From: CAVUPF01 sp963743285
Lineage (GTDB): Bacteria; Actinomycetota; Thermoleophilia; Solirubrobacterales; 70-9
Direction: 5' to 3'
Assembly (NCBI GenBank): GCA_963743285.1
Contig: CAVUPF010000001.1
Span: 744,001-808,000, forward strand
DNA length: 64,000 nt
Below are positions 49,389 to 57,001 of the stretch, in pieces. A program made the position numbers and the translations under genes. The notes below the pieces were generated by a model that worked only from the letters and a program-made list of their open reading frames with translations, made no database searches and was not told the origin of the DNA. Position 1 is the stretch's first letter, and the number at the start of each line of letters is the position of its first letter.

Positions 49389-50603
49389 TCAGATCTTGTG
49401 CCTCTGCAAAAGCTTTTTCCCGATCACCATGCGCTGGATCTCCGAGGTCCCCTCGCCGATCAGAAGCAGCGGCGCGTCGCGGTAGAGGCGCTCGATCTCA
49501 TACTCCTTGGAGTAGCCATAGCCACCGTGGATGCGAAAGCAGTCCTCCACGCACTCCTTGCCGGTCTCTGAGGCGAGCAGCTTCGCCATCCCCGCCTCCA
49601 GGTCGGAGCGCTCGCCGGCGTCCTTCATCCGCGCCGCCTTGCGGGTCAGCAGGCGGGCCGCCTCGATCTTGGTCGCCATGTCGGCGAGCTTGAACTGGAT
49701 CGCCTGGTGCTGGGCGATCGGCTTGCCGAAGGTCTTTCGCTCCTGGCTGTAGCGCAGCGCCAGCTCCAGGGCGCGCTGGGCGATCCCAACGCCGCGGGCG
49801 GCGACGTTTACGCGGCCGACCTCCAAGGCGTCCATCATCTGCACAAAGCCCTTGCCGACGCCCGCGTCCTCGCCGCCCAGCACCCGCTCGGGCGGGCAGC
49901 GGTAGCCGTCGTAGATGAGCTCGGTCGACTCGACCCCCTTGTAGCCCATCTTCTTGATCTTGGGCGGGACGATCAGGCCCTTGAACTCGCCTGTGTTCTC
50001 CTCCACCCAGGGCTCCTTCTCGGTGATGAAGCAGGTCATCCCCTTGTAGGGAGGGTCGGCCTTCGTGTCGGTCTTCATCAGCACGAAGACGACGCCCGAG
50101 CCGAGCCCGTTGGTGACCCACATCTTCTGCCCGTTGAGCTCCCAGTTGCCGTCCGCGCCCTTCTTGGCGGTCGACTTGATGCCCTGCACATCAGAGCCGA
50201 CCTCGGGCTCTGAGAGTGAGAAGGCGGCGCGGATCTCCCCGGTCGCCATCTTCGGCAGAAAGTAGTCCTTCTGCTCCTCGGTGCCGAACTTCATCAGCAG
50301 GTAGGAGCCGATGAAGTGGGTGTTGACGACGCCCGAGATCGAGATCCAGCCCCGCGAGAGCTCTTCGACGATCATCGCGTAGGTCGTCAGGTCGAGCCCC
50401 ATGCCGCCGTACTCCTCAGGGATCGTCACCCCGAACAGGCCCAGCTCCTTCATCTGCTCGACGATTGGCTCCGGGAAGGAGTCCTCGTGGTCGTAGTGCT
50501 CCGCGTTGGGGATGATCTGCTCGTCGGCGAACTGGCGCACCATCTCGGTGATGTCGCGCTGGATCTCGGTCTGCTCGCTGTATGCGGCGGTCTCTACGGC
50601 CAT
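49389..50603 (-). CDS. Acyl-CoA dehydrogenase
   Basis: The 404-residue flavoenzyme has the full family pattern: TIPEEYGGMGLDLTTYAMIV, FSLSEPEVGSDVQGIKSTAK, KMWVTNGLGS, GRVNVAARGVGIAQRALELA and the FAD/active-site end LLLIGEGTSEIQRMVIGKKL with the catalytic Glu position in IGEGTSE. It removes two hydrogens from acyl-CoA and passes electrons to ETF. ATG 50603 was chosen; the longer frame adds unrelated residues. It shares an operon with the SCP2-like gene and is divergent from pabC. Confidence 0.92.
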   Translation of the reverse strand: MAVETAAYSEQTEIQRDITEMVRQFADEQIIPNAEHYDHEDSFPEPIVEQMKELGLFGVTIPEEYGGMGLDLTTYAMIVEELSRGWISISGVVNTHFIGSYLLMKFGTEEQKDYFLPKMATGEIRAAFSLSEPEVGSDVQGIKSTAKKGADGNWELNGQKMWVTNGLGSGVVFVLMKTDTKADPPYKGMTCFITEKEPWVEENTGEFKGLIVPPKIKKMGYKGVESTELIYDGYRCPPERVLGGEDAGVGKGFVQMMDALEVGRVNVAARGVGIAQRALELALRYSQERKTFGKPIAQHQAIQFKLADMATKIEAARLLTRKAARMKDAGERSDLEAGMAKLLASETGKECVEDCFRIHGGYGYSKEYEIERLYRDAPLLLIGEGTSEIQRMVIGKKLLQRHKI

Positions 50604-50724
50604 TGCTCCTTGCTCGTCAGTCGGGGATAAGACGCCGGGCGGCGGGATTTGCCTTGCGCGGCGCGGGGCCGAAGGATATCGCCGCTTCACGGGTGCCAGC
50701 GCCTCGTCAATATGTGTCGCGGCC

Positions 50725-51525
50725 ATGACCGACCTACCATCGCCCGATCCGCAGCAAGGCATCTTTGAGACGATGCTGGTGCTCGATGGCCAGCCGATCG
50801 AGCTCGATGCCCACCTGGGGCGGATGGCCGCGAGCCTGGCGGTGCTGTTCGGCTCCAAAACGCCGCCCGAGGCAGGCGAGTTGGTGCTCGAGCAGGCCCT
50901 AGGCATTGGCCTCGGGCGCTTGCGCCTGACCGTCGCCCCCAACCTCGATGGCGACCTCGGAGCTGAGGTAGCGAGCGCAGAAGTCGACCCCGCTCAGGTC
51001 TTTCCGTCGCCGGAGCTCTCGGTCGCCTTGGACAGCCACGTCGTCAAGGGCGGACTTGGCGCGCACAAGTGGGTCGACCGACGCCTCGTGGAGGCCGCCG
51101 AAGCAGCCGCCCCGCCTGGCTCGGTCCCAGTCCTCGTTGACGGCGACGGAGCCGTGCTGGAGGCATCTAGGGCGAACGTCTTCCTCGTCCTCGCCGGCGC
51201 CCTTATCACCCCCCCCAGCGACGGGCGCATTCTCTCCGGCATCGCCCGCCAACACGCGATCGAGGCTGCGAAAGACAACCGCATCGCGGTGCGGGAGGAA
51301 GGGGTGGCGCTCGAGCGTCTCGCTCAAGCAGATGAGATTTTCCTGACCGGCTCAGTGCGCGGTGTCGAGCCCGTCTCCTCAATCGATGGGGCCGACATCA
51401 TTCCCGGCGGGAAAGTCAGCGGACAGATCGCGGCCAGCCTGCGGCGGCGCTGGCTGAGCGCGATCAGATCAGGAGCCGTTTCAGTGCCCGCGGCCGCATC
51501 GGTGCTCAATCGATCCGATCGGTGA
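50725..51525 (+). CDS. pabC: Aminotransferase class IV, 4-amino-4-deoxychorismate lyase-like
   Basis: The 266-residue PLP enzyme starts MTDLPSPDPQQGIFETMLV, the fold-type IV opening GIFETM. It has LDAHLGRMAASLAVL, GAHKWVDRRLVEAA with the Schiff-base Lys, VLEASRANVFLV and ILSGIARQHAIEAA. The group includes PabC, which turns aminodeoxychorismate into 4-aminobenzoate, branched-chain aminotransferases and D-amino acid aminotransferases. The pabAB-like gene 4 kb away favours PabC. The gene is intact although pabAB is broken. Confidence 0.8.
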   Translation: MTDLPSPDPQQGIFETMLVLDGQPIELDAHLGRMAASLAVLFGSKTPPEAGELVLEQALGIGLGRLRLTVAPNLDGDLGAEVASAEVDPAQVFPSPELSVALDSHVVKGGLGAHKWVDRRLVEAAEAAAPPGSVPVLVDGDGAVLEASRANVFLVLAGALITPPSDGRILSGIARQHAIEAAKDNRIAVREEGVALERLAQADEIFLTGSVRGVEPVSSIDGADIIPGGKVSGQIAASLRRRWLSAIRSGAVSVPAAASVLNRSDR

Positions 51526-51573
51526 AGCCCGGGTTGGACCGCGAGTTCTCCCCGCTCTGCATGCGCGCAGCGC

Positions 51574-52653
51574 TCACGTCGGCTGGGCGCGCGGTCGCAT
51601 CCACCACTCGCCGTCCATCCGGCTCAGCAGTGCATGCCCGGAGAGTGCGGCGTTGATGATCGTTGGGTCCTGTGCCTGCACGCCCACCCAGTCCTCGCGT
51701 ACGAGCCGGCACTTTCGCGTGCGGAGATGGGGGAGCAGGTAGGGCTCCATGCGACCACGGATATCCACAGCACCATGCGTCGCGGCATCGTGCATGAGGT
51801 GGTCTAGCACCACGCTGAGGTTCTCGCGATCGGCGGCGACCTGCATTACGTACGCTTTACCGTGTACGGACACGTACATGATGTATGCGCCTGCGGGACG
51901 GCCGTCCTCGCCACGAACCAGGCGGCGCACGAGGTCATCGCCGAGGTCGACGGCTTCCATCGTGGGGAACAGCCAGGATAGATAGGCGTCGTCGTAGGCG
52001 GGGCGGAGCGGGAACTGTTGCTGCAGCTGGGGCAGCAGGTCAAGCAGCGCGTCATTGGTGAGCGGCTCGACCGCCCCCGAGCGCGGCGGCGGATGGAGGC
52101 GGCGCCGGGCTGGCGCATCAATTATCGAGAGGAACTCCCCCGCAGGGGGCTTATGACGCCCAACAGTACGACGAGTAAGGACGCTGGCAGCATAGCCGGC
52201 GGGCGCGAGCATGCAGGACCAGCCAATCGAGGCCGTGGTGTCAGTGATGCCGCCAAGATCGCCCCATATCGCGTGCACTTGGTCAATCGTGCGGTCGTTG
52301 AACGTAAGGTCTTGGGGGCCTTCGAGAAAGCGCCGCAGGAGTTGCGTTGCCAGGCCTTTGCCCCGGTGGGCGGGGTCGATCACGATGGGGCCAAAGCAGG
52401 CCGCCCGAACCGCGCGCTCCCCGAAGACAAATCGCCGCGGATGAGAGCAGATGACTCCCACGACACCGTCGTGGGAGTCCTCGTAAACCAGTGATGGCAT
52501 CTCCGGGTCGGCGAAGGGGTTCTCAATCAGGATTCTGGAGAAGAACCCGACGAGGCCCGGCATCGAGTCGGTGGGATCCCAGTTGACGAAGTCGGACCAC
52601 AGCGCGGAGACCGCGGGCAGATCCTCGTGCTCAAGGGTTCGGATAGGCGTCAA
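51574..52653 (-). CDS. GNAT-family acetyltransferase, two-domain
   Basis: The 359-residue protein has an N-terminal GNAT domain (IRTLEHEDLPAVSALWSDFV, VRAACFGPIVIDPAHRGKGL, ATQLLRRFLEGPQDLTFNDR) with the HRGKGLATQL acetyl-CoA loop, and a C-terminal part that looks like a second degenerate GNAT half (AGAYIMYVSVHGKAYVMQVA). The size and pattern match uncharacterised proteins annotated as N-acetyltransferases in polysaccharide and lipopeptide loci. It is convergent to pabC. Substrate unknown. Confidence 0.78.
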   Translation of the reverse strand: MTPIRTLEHEDLPAVSALWSDFVNWDPTDSMPGLVGFFSRILIENPFADPEMPSLVYEDSHDGVVGVICSHPRRFVFGERAVRAACFGPIVIDPAHRGKGLATQLLRRFLEGPQDLTFNDRTIDQVHAIWGDLGGITDTTASIGWSCMLAPAGYAASVLTRRTVGRHKPPAGEFLSIIDAPARRRLHPPPRSGAVEPLTNDALLDLLPQLQQQFPLRPAYDDAYLSWLFPTMEAVDLGDDLVRRLVRGEDGRPAGAYIMYVSVHGKAYVMQVAADRENLSVVLDHLMHDAATHGAVDIRGRMEPYLLPHLRTRKCRLVREDWVGVQAQDPTIINAALSGHALLSRMDGEWWMRPRAQPT

Positions 52654-53239
52654 CCGATGCCCCGGTGGGGATCATCGGCGGCCGGGTAAGCATTGACCTG
52701 GCTAGCCTGCCGAGGACGGCTCGTGCGCGCAGCAGGCTGCAGCGGCGGCGTGGTTATGCAGAGGACTGCTCCGAGAGCGGATAGAGGCTGCGACGTGCCT
52801 CCAACTCCTCGTGCGACTCCCGGCGCGTCGCCCGGCTGCGGGCCTACATAGACCCGCATTGCCCTGGGGGGACCGAGCCGCACGAGCTGATTCTAGCCAG
52901 CGGCGTGTTGGATCGCAGGCCCAGATCAGCCGCAATTCACGAACATTTGGCGGGCCTATATCTCGACGCGCTGGCGGTCTCATCGCACAGCGATGCCGAA
53001 TTTGTCCTCTCCTCACGAAGGCAGGCACCTCTCCTACGCTGAGGACCCTCAACCCGGAAGTCCAATCAATCGACCTCAGATCCGATAAGTAGAATGAAGG
53101 CGATGAGTCACCCCACCGCGGCCCAGGTCCCGATCAGCGGCAGCGAGTTTGTCCATGGCGTGGACCAGGTCGGGCCAACGGCGCAGTTCGACGCCCGTCG
53201 ATCGCGGCTGGGTTAGGGCTCAGGGGGAGAAAGTCACCC
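52654..53239. other. Non-coding region upstream of the carrier-protein operon
   Basis: No supported gene is found in these 586 bases. It should contain the promoter of the rightward operon and of the leftward GNAT gene. An AT-enriched stretch (agatccgataagtagaatga) at about 53078-53097 is the best candidate for a promoter region. The ribosome site of acpS (aggggga) is at the right end. Confidence 0.45.
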
Positions 53240-53620
53240 ATGTCGCTCAGGATCGGATTGGACCTCGTCGCGGTCGAGACGATCGCTCGGACCCTGGACG
53301 GCGAGCACGCCTCCCACTATCTGGAGCGCATCTACACGGAGCGAGAGATTGAGGACTGCCGCGGCCCCTCGGGTGAAATCGAGCCCGAACGACTGGCGGC
53401 TCGCTTCGCGGCGAAGGAGGCGACGATCAAGGCGCTCCCCGGTAGCGGCGAGGCAGTGCGCCTCACCTCGATCGAGGTCATTCGCGACTCCTCTGGGACG
53501 GTCCACCTGCAACTGTCGGGACGGGCTGCGGAATTGGCAGATGCGGCCGAGATCACTGAGTTTGCAATCAGTCTCTCGCATGAGGCTGGTTTTGCAGCAG
53601 CAGCGGTGATCACTCAGTAG
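53240..53620 (+). CDS. acpS: Holo-ACP synthase (4'-phosphopantetheinyl transferase)
   Basis: The 126-residue protein begins MSLRIGLDLVAVETIARTLD, with the GxDxV metal motif, and has the second motif RLAARFAAKEATIKALPGSG with the essential WAAKEA-like stretch. It matches AcpS in length and order. It moves the phosphopantetheine arm of CoA to the Ser of carrier proteins. It is the first gene of the operon, 62 bases before a carrier-protein gene, and probably primes it; it may also serve the carrier at 48079. Confidence 0.9.
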   Translation: MSLRIGLDLVAVETIARTLDGEHASHYLERIYTEREIEDCRGPSGEIEPERLAARFAAKEATIKALPGSGEAVRLTSIEVIRDSSGTVHLQLSGRAAELADAAEITEFAISLSHEAGFAAAAVITQ

Positions 53621-53682
53621 GTTGAAGGGTGGCCGATCAGGATTAAGGTCAACCAACGTCGCAGCCGATTCAGAGGGCGAGC

Positions 53683-53928
53683 GTGAATGAGCAGATTCGA
53701 CAGGTGATCAAGGAGCATGGACAACTTTCGGTGGACATCGAGACGCTCGATGACCACGCCGACCTCTATCAGGCCGGGATGACTTCGCACGCCAGCGTCA
53801 ACGTGATGATCGCCTTGGAGGACACCTTCGACATCGAGTTCCTCGACTCGATGCTGAAGCGCAGCGTCTTTGAGAGCGTCGCTTCGATCGCCGCGGCGCT
53901 CGAAGAGGTACGGGCGGCTGCCGTATGA
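53683..53928 (+). CDS. Carrier protein for the aminoacyl pathway
   Basis: The 81-residue protein has YQAGMTSHASVNVMIALEDT, where Ser35 in GMTSHAS takes the place of the usual DSL serine. The following DIEFLDSMLKRSVFESVASI is typical of carriers that partner amino acid:carrier-protein ligases rather than of fatty-acid ACPs. Translation is coupled to the dehydrogenase gene (overlap 53925-53928). It should carry an amino acid as a thioester, loaded by the ligase at 55098. Confidence 0.88.
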   Translation: MNEQIRQVIKEHGQLSVDIETLDDHADLYQAGMTSHASVNVMIALEDTFDIEFLDSMLKRSVFESVASIAAALEEVRAAAV

Positions 53929-55094
53929 GTGCCACCGCCGTCGACGGCGAGCTGCTGAGCACCGTACGGCGCATCGCGGCAGAGGTTGCGGCTCCGAACT
54001 CCGACTCTGTCGATCGTGAGGCCCGCTTTCCCAGCGAGGCGATCGACGCATTGCGCGAGGAGGGGGCGCTGTCGGCTTTCGTGCCCGCCTCACTCGGCGG
54101 CGCCGACGCCTCCTTTGAGGCGGTCGCCGCTGCCTGCTTTGAGCTGGGCCGCCATTGCGGGGCGACCGGGATGGTCTTTGCCATGCACCAGATCCAGGTC
54201 GCCTGCATGAATCGACATCTCGAGGGGTCGCCATGGTTTGAGGATTACCTGCGCGAGGTCGTCGAGAAGCAACTATTGATCGCCTCGATCACCTCCGAGG
54301 TCGGGACCGGGGGCGATATGGGGAAATCCGTTGCCGCTGTATCAGAGCCCCTCAACGGCCTTGCCAGCTTCGAGAAGCAGGCCCCGACCGTCTCCTACGG
54401 TGGCTACGCAGACGCCTTCCTGACCACCCTGCGGCGGGCGCCAGACGCTGAGCCCGGCGATCAGGTCCTGGTGCTGACCCGCAGCGACCAGGTAAAGCTC
54501 GAGCCGCAGGGAACCTGGGACCCGCTGGGGATGCGGGGCACCTGCTCGCCGGGATTCGTCGTCTCCGGCGAGTTCCCGGTCGAGCAGATCCTCGCCACGC
54601 CTTTCTCGAGCATCTCCAGCGAGTCGATGACGCCGATCTCCCACATCCTCTGGTCACACGTCTGGCTGGGGATCGCCACCGACGCCTTCGACCGCGCCCG
54701 CGCCTTCGTGCGCGCCGCGGCGAAACGCAAACCGGGTGAGCCGCTGCCGGCCGCAATGCGGCTCTCCGAGCTGATGAGCGAGCTCTCACCGCTTCGCGCC
54801 GAGGTCTCCCTGGCGCTGCGGGAGTTCTGCGACACCAGCGCCGAGGACCGCTCGCGGCTCTCTGAGATGGCGACGATCCTGCGCTTCAACAATCTCAAGA
54901 TCGCGGCCTCCGAACAGGCGCCACGAGTCTGCCAGGGCGCCCTCGGCGTCTGCGGGATCGTCGGCTACAAGAACGACACACCCTTCAGCGTTGGGCGTCA
55001 CCTGCGCGACACGATGTCGGCCTGCTTGATGGTCGCCAACGAGCGCATCCACAAGACCGACGCCAGCCTGCTGCTGATCGCCAAGGACATCTGA
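53925..55094 (+). CDS. Acyl-CoA dehydrogenase-like flavoprotein
   Basis: The 389-residue protein has an acyl-CoA dehydrogenase layout: FPSEAIDALREEGALSAFVP, LGRHCGATGMVFAMHQIQVA, IASITSEVGTGGDMGKS, WDPLGMRGTCSPGFVVSG and the FAD-binding end QAPRVCQGALGVCGIVGYKN with GRHLRDTMSACLMVANERI. In carrier-protein operons such enzymes are thought to oxidise the thioester-bound amino acid instead of acyl-CoA. The ADGEGTSE-type catalytic Glu motif is not seen at the usual place. It overlaps the carrier gene. Confidence 0.85.
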   Translation: MSATAVDGELLSTVRRIAAEVAAPNSDSVDREARFPSEAIDALREEGALSAFVPASLGGADASFEAVAAACFELGRHCGATGMVFAMHQIQVACMNRHLEGSPWFEDYLREVVEKQLLIASITSEVGTGGDMGKSVAAVSEPLNGLASFEKQAPTVSYGGYADAFLTTLRRAPDAEPGDQVLVLTRSDQVKLEPQGTWDPLGMRGTCSPGFVVSGEFPVEQILATPFSSISSESMTPISHILWSHVWLGIATDAFDRARAFVRAAAKRKPGEPLPAAMRLSELMSELSPLRAEVSLALREFCDTSAEDRSRLSEMATILRFNNLKIAASEQAPRVCQGALGVCGIVGYKNDTPFSVGRHLRDTMSACLMVANERIHKTDASLLLIAKDI

Positions 55095-55097
55095 GCC

Positions 55098-56030
55098 ATG
55101 GCCGAGCTCCGCCCCGGGACCCCGGAGCAGGCCGAGTTCCTTGCCGACCTCCTCGACGCCGGGCTTTTGATCGAGAGCGGCGTGCCCGGTGTCTACGGGC
55201 GCAGCGAGGACTTCGAGCTGGTGCGCCACGCATTCGATGCCCTCGTCACCGAGGCCGCCGCGGTCGATCAGCCGGAGCGGCTGAGCTTCCCGCCGCTGCT
55301 GCCACGCCGACAGATCGAGGAGATCGGCTACCTGAAGTCCTTCCCCCACCTGGCGGGCTCGGTCTTTGCCTTCGACGGCGACGAGGAGCAGGCCGCGATC
55401 CAGGAGGAGCGCGCCGACCGGCACGAGGACTGGAGCGAGTTCCAGGAGATGACCGACCTGGTGCTGACCCCAGCCGCCTGCTACCCGGTCTATCCGGCGC
55501 TGGCGGCGCGCGGGCCGCTGATGGCGGGAGGGCTGACCGTCGACGCCGGCGGCTCATACGTCTTCAGGCACGAGCCCTCCGGTGACCCCGCCCGCCTGCA
55601 GATGTTCCACCAGCGCGAGATCGTGCGGATCGGCGAGCCCAACACGGTGTCCGCCTGGCGCGATGCCTGGCGCGATCGCTGCGTCGCCCTGCTGCGCTCG
55701 GTCGGCCTCGACGCTCGCTTCGAGGTCGCAAACGACCCGTTCTTCGGTCGCAGCGGCCGGCTCTTGGCGCGCAGCCAGCGCTCCCAGGAGCTGAAGTTCG
55801 AGGTGGTCGTGCAGATCGCCGGCCCCGAGCCGACCGCGGTCGCCTCCTTCAACTACCACCAGGACCACTTCGCCGCCACCTACGGGATCGTGATCGAGGG
55901 TGCTGAGGCGGCGCACACCGCCTGCCTAGGCTTCGGGTTGGAGCGGATCACGCTCGCCCTGCTGCGCGAGCACGGGCTCGATCCTGGAGCCTGGCCGGCG
56001 GCGACAAGGGAGGAGCTGGGGCTCAAATGA
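55098..56030 (+). CDS. Amino acid:[carrier protein] ligase (class II aaRS-like)
   Basis: The 310-residue protein is homologous to the catalytic core of class II seryl-tRNA synthetases but lacks a tRNA-binding arm. Visible are motif 2 (YVFRHEPSGDPARLQMFHQR), the following REIVRIG, and motif 3 (TACLGFGLERITLALLREHG). Cys in AACYPVYP and TACLGFG with Glu in REIVRIG fit the zinc site of this group. The Bradyrhizobium homologues load glycine or alanine onto a carrier protein. The start is ATG 55098, three bases after the dehydrogenase stop. Confidence 0.9.
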   Translation: MAELRPGTPEQAEFLADLLDAGLLIESGVPGVYGRSEDFELVRHAFDALVTEAAAVDQPERLSFPPLLPRRQIEEIGYLKSFPHLAGSVFAFDGDEEQAAIQEERADRHEDWSEFQEMTDLVLTPAACYPVYPALAARGPLMAGGLTVDAGGSYVFRHEPSGDPARLQMFHQREIVRIGEPNTVSAWRDAWRDRCVALLRSVGLDARFEVANDPFFGRSGRLLARSQRSQELKFEVVVQIAGPEPTAVASFNYHQDHFAATYGIVIEGAEAAHTACLGFGLERITLALLREHGLDPGAWPAATREELGLK

Positions 56031-57001
56031 GCACCACCAGCGCCGGTCTGACCAGCCTGCTCGGCCTCGACCCTGCCACCTATGAGCCACACGCCCTGCA
56101 CGCCAGGGACCGGGTCTACGTCGAGACGAACTGCTACACCGACATCCTGATCGAGCTGGTCCACGCGGTGGGGGGCGAGCCGCTGGCGATGATGGGATGT
56201 GCGCTGGACGTCGACTTCGAGGGCGACCAGTGGACTTTCTTCAAGCCACGCCCCGAGGACGTCGAGGCGCTCTACGGGATTGACATCCACGAGATGCAGC
56301 CCTACCGGCCGCTGCCCGAGCAGATCGCCGAGCAGATCGAGCGGGGACGAACGATGATCGTCGAGTTCGACTCGTACTACCTGCCCGACACCGAGGCGAC
56401 CAGCTATCGCCGCGAGCATGTCAAGAGCTCTGTAGTCGCCGAGGCGATCGACCCTGAGGGCGAGCGCCTGCGCTACTTCCACGGACCGGGGTACTTCGAG
56501 CTCGGGGGCGAGGACTACCGTGGCGTCTTCCGCCTCGGGCGCCCTTTCTCCGAGGACGTACTGCCGCCCTACACCGAGATCGCCCGCTTTGACGCGGGTA
56601 AGCGCCTGCGGGGGGAGAGCGTGCGGGCGGCAGCCCGCGACCTGCTGCTCGCCGCTGGCCGACGACGCCCGCAGCCCAACCCGTTCGCTCGTTTCGGTGC
56701 CCAGCTCTCCCTCGATCTGCCGCGACTGCTGGAGGGCGACAGCACCACCTACCACGATTACGCCTTCGCGACGGTCCGCATGGTCGGCTCGGCATTCGAG
56801 GTCGGCGCCTCCCATGTCGAGTGGCTGCTCGGCGAACAGGGGGGGTCCGCCGTCGAGGCGATGGGACGAATCGTCGACGGTTGCAAGACGCTCTCCTTCA
56901 AGCTTGCGCGGCGCCGCCGATTCGATCCCGCCGCGGCGATCGGCGAGCTGGCAGAGGCGTGGGAGGAAAGCTTCGCGAAGCTTGACGATGTCCTCAGATG
57001 A
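56027..57001 (+). CDS. DUF1839 family protein
   Basis: The 324-residue protein has the conserved blocks of DUF1839: YVETNCYTDILIELVHAVGG, DFEGDQWTFFKPRPEDVEAL, YGIDIHEMQPYRPLPEQIAE, MIVEFDSYYLPDTEATSYRR and YHDYAFATVRMVGSAFEVGA. The Cys in NCYTD is invariant as far as I know. Its fold suggests a papain-like thioesterase or transferase, which would fit release of the aminoacyl group from the carrier; this is inference. Its ATG overlaps the ligase stop and its end overlaps the GH2 gene by 14 bases. Confidence 0.88.
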   Translation: MSTTSAGLTSLLGLDPATYEPHALHARDRVYVETNCYTDILIELVHAVGGEPLAMMGCALDVDFEGDQWTFFKPRPEDVEALYGIDIHEMQPYRPLPEQIAEQIERGRTMIVEFDSYYLPDTEATSYRREHVKSSVVAEAIDPEGERLRYFHGPGYFELGGEDYRGVFRLGRPFSEDVLPPYTEIARFDAGKRLRGESVRAAARDLLLAAGRRRPQPNPFARFGAQLSLDLPRLLEGDSTTYHDYAFATVRMVGSAFEVGASHVEWLLGEQGGSAVEAMGRIVDGCKTLSFKLARRRRFDPAAAIGELAEAWEESFAKLDDVLR